Shown here piece by piece: positions 6,451 to 8,465 of a stretch of 8,465 nucleotides of DNA. The notes beneath the pieces are model-generated. The model searched no databases. It was not told the DNA's origin and was given only the letters and a program-made list of their open reading frames with translations. Numbering within the stretch: the first letter of the stretch is position 1; every line of letters starts with the position of its first letter. Location: contig JAEOTN010000256.1 of NCBI GenBank assembly GCA_016839865.1, positions 1 to 8,465 on the forward strand. Direction: 5' to 3'. The DNA is from Promethearchaeota archaeon (GTDB lineage: Archaea; Asgardarchaeota; Lokiarchaeia; Sigynarchaeales; MK-D1). The position numbers and the translations under genes were made by a program.

Positions 6451-7587
6451 TTAAATTTTAATTATAATGTTGAATCGGTGGAGTGGATATACTATTATCC
6501 ACATCAATAGTATTGGGACTATTCCAGCAAGAACTAAATCTAAAATAGGACCGTACCATTCCTGTATTCCAATTAAATCGAATCCATATAGGATCATACC
6601 CATATACACGACTTCATTGATAACCATTGATAAAATGAACACAAGCAACATGTTTTTGCCTAATGGGGTAAGAATTGGAAGTTTAAACCCATGTTTCCCC
6701 ATTTTATAGAATGCAAAGATAATGAAAGCACTAAATCCTATTGCCATTGTGGATATTGACATATTTGCACGATGATGATCTGCCCATTGTATAAACCAAG
6801 AGACATATGACAACACCATGAATCCAAAGGCTAATGGTAGTACACGCTTTTTCCAATTATCCTCTTTCACAGTACCATCAGAATTAAAGATCCATCCAGA
6901 AATTCCTGCAGCAATTATTGCTGTTTCTACTAGACCTAATACCCCAAGAATATCATCCCATTGGCCTAACTCTATTAATGGAGTAAATCCACCTTGTGGT
7001 GCACCAATATACCAAATCACAGTAGTTACAATCATTAATCCAAATCCAATCCAAAATCTGGTATCACCTTTTTTGAATAAAATGGATACTAATGCGGCTG
7101 CTAATCCAGACCATGCGATAACAGCTAGAGTTCCGTTTACAAACGCCTCTTTAAAGTCATAAGGTCCACCTTCAAGGAAATATTCAACTAGAATATGCAA
7201 AGCAGCTAATGCGAATATAGCACCCACTCGAATTGCTGTATGCACCCAGACTCGCCATTTTTCAACAGTTTTTTGTTGCCTCTTCATAACAGCAAAGGCT
7301 TGCATAAATCCTACCAGAAAGATGAAAATTAATTGTCCCATATCAATTAGGGTGATTAAATCAGGCATACCGGAGAAATTAACGTATTTATATCCATGAT
7401 TAACCATTGGTGGTAAAATTGGAGCAACTCCACCTTGAGGATTTTTGGTGAATTCATAAGCAAAAGTCTGGACTATGAACAAAACAATTACTATACCTCG
7501 AAATTGATCTAGCCATTCAAATCTAATTCTACTCTTTCGTCGTTCTTTTCTTATATTTTTTGGAGTTTCTACTACTTCTTCACTCAT
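6451..7587 (-). CDS. Multi-pass membrane protein, HGSNAT/COG4299-like acyltransferase family
   Basis: The 378-residue product has a basic cytosolic start (KNIRKERRKSR, 10-20), then RFEWLDQFRGIVIVLFIV (22-39), the LD-x-FRG signature at the head of heparan-alpha-glucosaminide N-acetyltransferase-like proteins, and about ten membrane helices. Unlike the other two acyltransferases there is no His in the first helix; His64, in a loop reading NHGYKYVNFSGMPD before the second helix, sits where HGSNAT-type enzymes place their active His in a similar H-x(2)-W-NG-type loop. LTPLGKNMLLVFILS (296-310) resembles the conserved late G-x-N-xL helix. These proteins transfer acetyl groups across the membrane onto amino sugars. 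The frame extends to an ATG at 7608, but a TATA box at 7622-7629 predicts initiation near 7600, inside that extension, and GGTG precedes the ATG at 7587, which I prefer. Remote similarity, so catalytic activity is unproven. Confidence 0.75.
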   Translation of the reverse strand: MSEEVVETPKNIRKERRKSRIRFEWLDQFRGIVIVLFIVQTFAYEFTKNPQGGVAPILPPMVNHGYKYVNFSGMPDLITLIDMGQLIFIFLVGFMQAFAVMKRQQKTVEKWRVWVHTAIRVGAIFALAALHILVEYFLEGGPYDFKEAFVNGTLAVIAWSGLAAALVSILFKKGDTRFWIGFGLMIVTTVIWYIGAPQGGFTPLIELGQWDDILGVLGLVETAIIAAGISGWIFNSDGTVKEDNWKKRVLPLAFGFMVLSYVSWFIQWADHHRANMSISTMAIGFSAFIIFAFYKMGKHGFKLPILTPLGKNMLLVFILSMVINEVVYMGMILYGFDLIGIQEWYGPILDLVLAGIVPILLMWIIVYPLHRFNIIIKI

Positions 7588-7621
7588 ACTAAAACACCAA
7601 ACGATCATTGAACGTTTGCAA

Positions 7622-7629
7622 ATATAAAA
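7622..7629 (-). promoter_or_regulatory. TATA box for the HGSNAT-like gene
   Basis: The minus strand reads TTTTATAT, a near-ideal archaeal TATA element, with purine-rich GTAGG just upstream as a possible TFB-recognition element. Initiation about 25 bp downstream would fall near 7600. That leaves a leader of roughly 12 nt to the ATG at 7587 and excludes the ATG at 7608. Confidence 0.55.
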
Positions 7630-7722
7630 CCTACATTTCAGTTATAACAGCGATAAATGGAAATTCGATTCTCTGTTTTTCAAAATATTTTTTGATAAAA
7701 GTTAAACAGTTCCATAACTTTC

Positions 7723-7732
7723 TTTTTATAAT
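7723..7732 (+). promoter_or_regulatory. TATA-like box for the tusA-dsrE operon
   Basis: TTTTTATAAT predicts initiation around 7750-7755 and a leader of about 60 nt before the ATG at 7816, longer than the other leaders inferred here. Other AT-rich tracts lie nearby (7684-7693), so the choice is tentative. Confidence 0.4.
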
Positions 7733-7734
7733 TC

Positions 7735-7774
7735 AATCCCCGAAAAAACCCTTTAGTGGAGAACGATCGGGATT
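7735..7774 (+). repeat. Interrupted inverted repeat around the predicted tusA start site
   Basis: The arms AATCCCCGA (7735-7743) and TCGGGATT (7767-7774) pair over eight bases with one bulged C, separated by 23 bases. The arm centres are about 31-32 bp apart, near three helical turns. It lies between the TATA-like box and the tusA start. It could be an operator for a dimeric regulator or, if transcription begins upstream of 7735, a leader hairpin. Confidence 0.4.
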
Positions 7775-7815
7775 AAATGATTTTGAACCCTCCTAAACAC
7801 GTGAGGTAATCATAA

Positions 7816-8064
7816 ATGGTTACGCATGAGAATGAGAATATCGATAAAACAATTGATTTAATAGGACTATTTTGCCCACTGCCTTTACTGAACACAAGAA
7901 CAGCAATAAACGAAATAGAAATCGGACAGATATTAGAAGTTTTTAGTGATGATCCAGCGAGTGACAGTGATATCAAGGCTTTAATCAACAGAACCGGGCA
8001 GGAACTAGTGAACTTTGAAGATAATGACGGAGAATTTCGATTTCTCATTAAAAGACTAAAATAA
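7816..8064 (+). CDS. tusA: TusA-family sulfur carrier protein
   Basis: The 82-residue protein is a complete TusA/SirA domain. It has DLIGLFCPLP (14-23), with Cys20 in the CPxP motif that carries the persulfide, GQILEVFSDDPASDSDI (37-53), the usual G-x-x-L-x-V-x-x-D-D-P strand and helix cap, and a C-terminal GEFRFLIKRL strand. In known systems TusA accepts sulfur from a cysteine desulfurase or DsrE-type protein and passes it to tRNA 2-thiolation, molybdenum-cofactor or oxidative sulfur enzymes in the cytoplasm. Here the direct partner is the DsrE-family gene 12 bp downstream. The start is firm: GTGAGGTAATC stands just before the ATG at 7816, nearly complementary to the archaeal 16S tail. A CCTC at 7789-7792 could pair with the GAGG of that site. 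The family is certain; the delivery target cannot be told from this window, so the symbol marks family rather than proven E. coli-like function. Confidence 0.92.
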   Translation: MVTHENENIDKTIDLIGLFCPLPLLNTRTAINEIEIGQILEVFSDDPASDSDIKALINRTGQELVNFEDNDGEFRFLIKRLK

Positions 8065-8076
8065 TTCGTGATAATA

Positions 8077-8439
8077 ATGCCAGAAGACAAATACTTACTC
8101 TATGTGCAGACATCTGATGATCCGGAGAGACAATATTCACCACTAATACTCGCACAGACAGCAATAGCCATGGATGTAAAGGCTAAAATTTACTACCTAG
8201 GACAAGGTCTACGAATTCTAAAAGGCGATACAGCAAAAAAAATCCAAGTTGGTAGTTTTCCCAGCGTGTATGACACACTCATGAAATGTATTGAGATGGG
8301 TGCTGAAGTATATGTATGTGAAGCGAGTAAACAAATGCTGGGATGGGAAAAAGTCGAATTGCCTAAGGGATTGAAAGTAGTAGGTGCAGGAACACTTAAT
8401 GACCTTGTATTAGATGCTGCAGGAACAATGTGGTTCTAA
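8077..8439 (+). CDS. DsrE-family sulfur relay protein
   Basis: The 120-residue protein fits the DsrE/TusD fold. It has an opening strand YLLYVQTSDDPER (6-18), a helix of LILAQTAIAMD type (23-33), the strand KIYYLGQGLRILKG (37-50), and EVYVCEASKQMLGW (77-90), where Cys81 falls at the position of the reactive cysteine in DsrE-type proteins. A final AGTLNDLVLDAAGTMWF (104-120) is the usual last helix and strand. A second Cys (71) lies ten residues earlier. DsrE proteins hold a persulfide and exchange sulfur with TusA, often as oligomers. Its placement 12 bp after tusA makes that exchange likely here. A GTG at 8068 is in frame, but GTGATAATA before ATG 8077 reads as a ribosome site, and an MPEDKYLLYV start suits the first beta strand. 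There is no evidence for dsrA/dsrB sulfite reductase in this window. Confidence 0.87.
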   Translation: MPEDKYLLYVQTSDDPERQYSPLILAQTAIAMDVKAKIYYLGQGLRILKGDTAKKIQVGSFPSVYDTLMKCIEMGAEVYVCEASKQMLGWEKVELPKGLKVVGAGTLNDLVLDAAGTMWF

Positions 8440-8460
8440 CATAAAACATACTGAGAAAAA

Positions 8461-8465
8461 ATGAC
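8461..8465 (+). CDS. Possible start of a third gene in the sulfur-relay operon (truncated)
   Basis: An ATG at 8461 follows the DsrE-family stop by 21 bp and has TGAG eight to eleven bases ahead, like other ribosome sites in this window. Only two codons are visible, so nothing can be said about the product; it may equally be chance. Confidence 0.25.

Noticed and set aside
6818..7162. Plus-strand open frame opposite the HGSNAT-like gene
   Set aside because: Its Pro/Asn/Ile-rich composition is what antisense reading of membrane-helix codons gives, and it has no ribosome site or domain.
3447..7587. Tandem duplication of one acyltransferase gene
   Set aside because: The three proteins share only the general first-helix motif; their lengths, catalytic His placement and C-terminal motifs differ, and the genes are on alternating strands.
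7608..7796. Plus-strand 62-codon frame in the intergenic region before tusA
   Set aside because: No ribosome site, low-complexity product, and it crosses the likely promoters of both flanking genes; nothing supports translation.
7609..7815. Possible tRNA or other structured RNA gene
   Set aside because: I found no acceptor/TPsiC pattern such as GGTTCGAATCC on either strand; only the interrupted inverted repeat and AT-rich promoter elements are present.
7773..8090. Minus-strand 105-codon frame covering tusA
   Set aside because: It is antisense to a complete TusA domain with a strong ribosome site, and its Ser/Ile-rich product has no motif.

Overview
The window looks like AT-rich archaeal genomic DNA from an uncultivated lineage. 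Three signs point that way. Start codons are preceded by GTGA/GAGGT-type ribosome sites that would pair with the archaeal 16S tail (…AUCACCUCC). Short TATA-like boxes lie at suitable distances upstream of starts. The one roomy convergent junction carries bare oligo-T tracts. The gene types (UroD-like methyltransferase-family protein, stand-alone B3/B4-domain protein, TusA with DsrE, several membrane acyltransferases) would suit an Asgard or similar archaeon, but that placement is only a guess. There is no rRNA, tRNA, insertion sequence or CRISPR array.

Layout. (1) Bases 1-1642, minus strand: a UroD-fold protein followed 45 bp later by a sirtuin (Sir2) that runs off the left edge; these are probably one transcript. 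(2) 1721-2434, plus strand: a solitary B3/B4 tRNA-binding-domain protein, divergent from the UroD gene and ending 11 bp from the next convergent gene. (3) 2446-4826, minus strand: a two-gene operon of a DUF1624/HGSNAT-like membrane acyltransferase and an extended SDR (NAD(P)-dependent epimerase/reductase). (4) 5029-6369, plus strand: an acyltransferase-3 family membrane protein with a soluble N-terminal extension. (5) 6451-7587, minus strand: a third multi-pass protein resembling the HGSNAT/COG4299 group. (6) 7816-8439, plus strand: a tusA-dsrE sulfur-relay pair, with a possible further start at 8461.

How the parts may work together. The three membrane acyltransferase-like proteins and the SDR occupy about 5 kb and could form a module that acylates cell-surface glycans, isoprenoid-linked sugars or lipids. 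The sequence shows family membership only, not substrates. The TusA and DsrE proteins probably form a protein-thiol relay carrying persulfide sulfur. The UroD-like/sirtuin pair has no obvious link to the rest.

The most useful corrections to a simple ORF reading are the edge-truncated sirtuin at 1-445 and four starts (1721, 5029, 7587, 8077) that should be moved inward. At three of these the apparent GTG start is better read as part of the ribosome-binding site. No clearly new system is demonstrated; the best candidates for follow-up are the acyltransferase cluster and the atypical sirtuin encoded beside the UroD-like protein.
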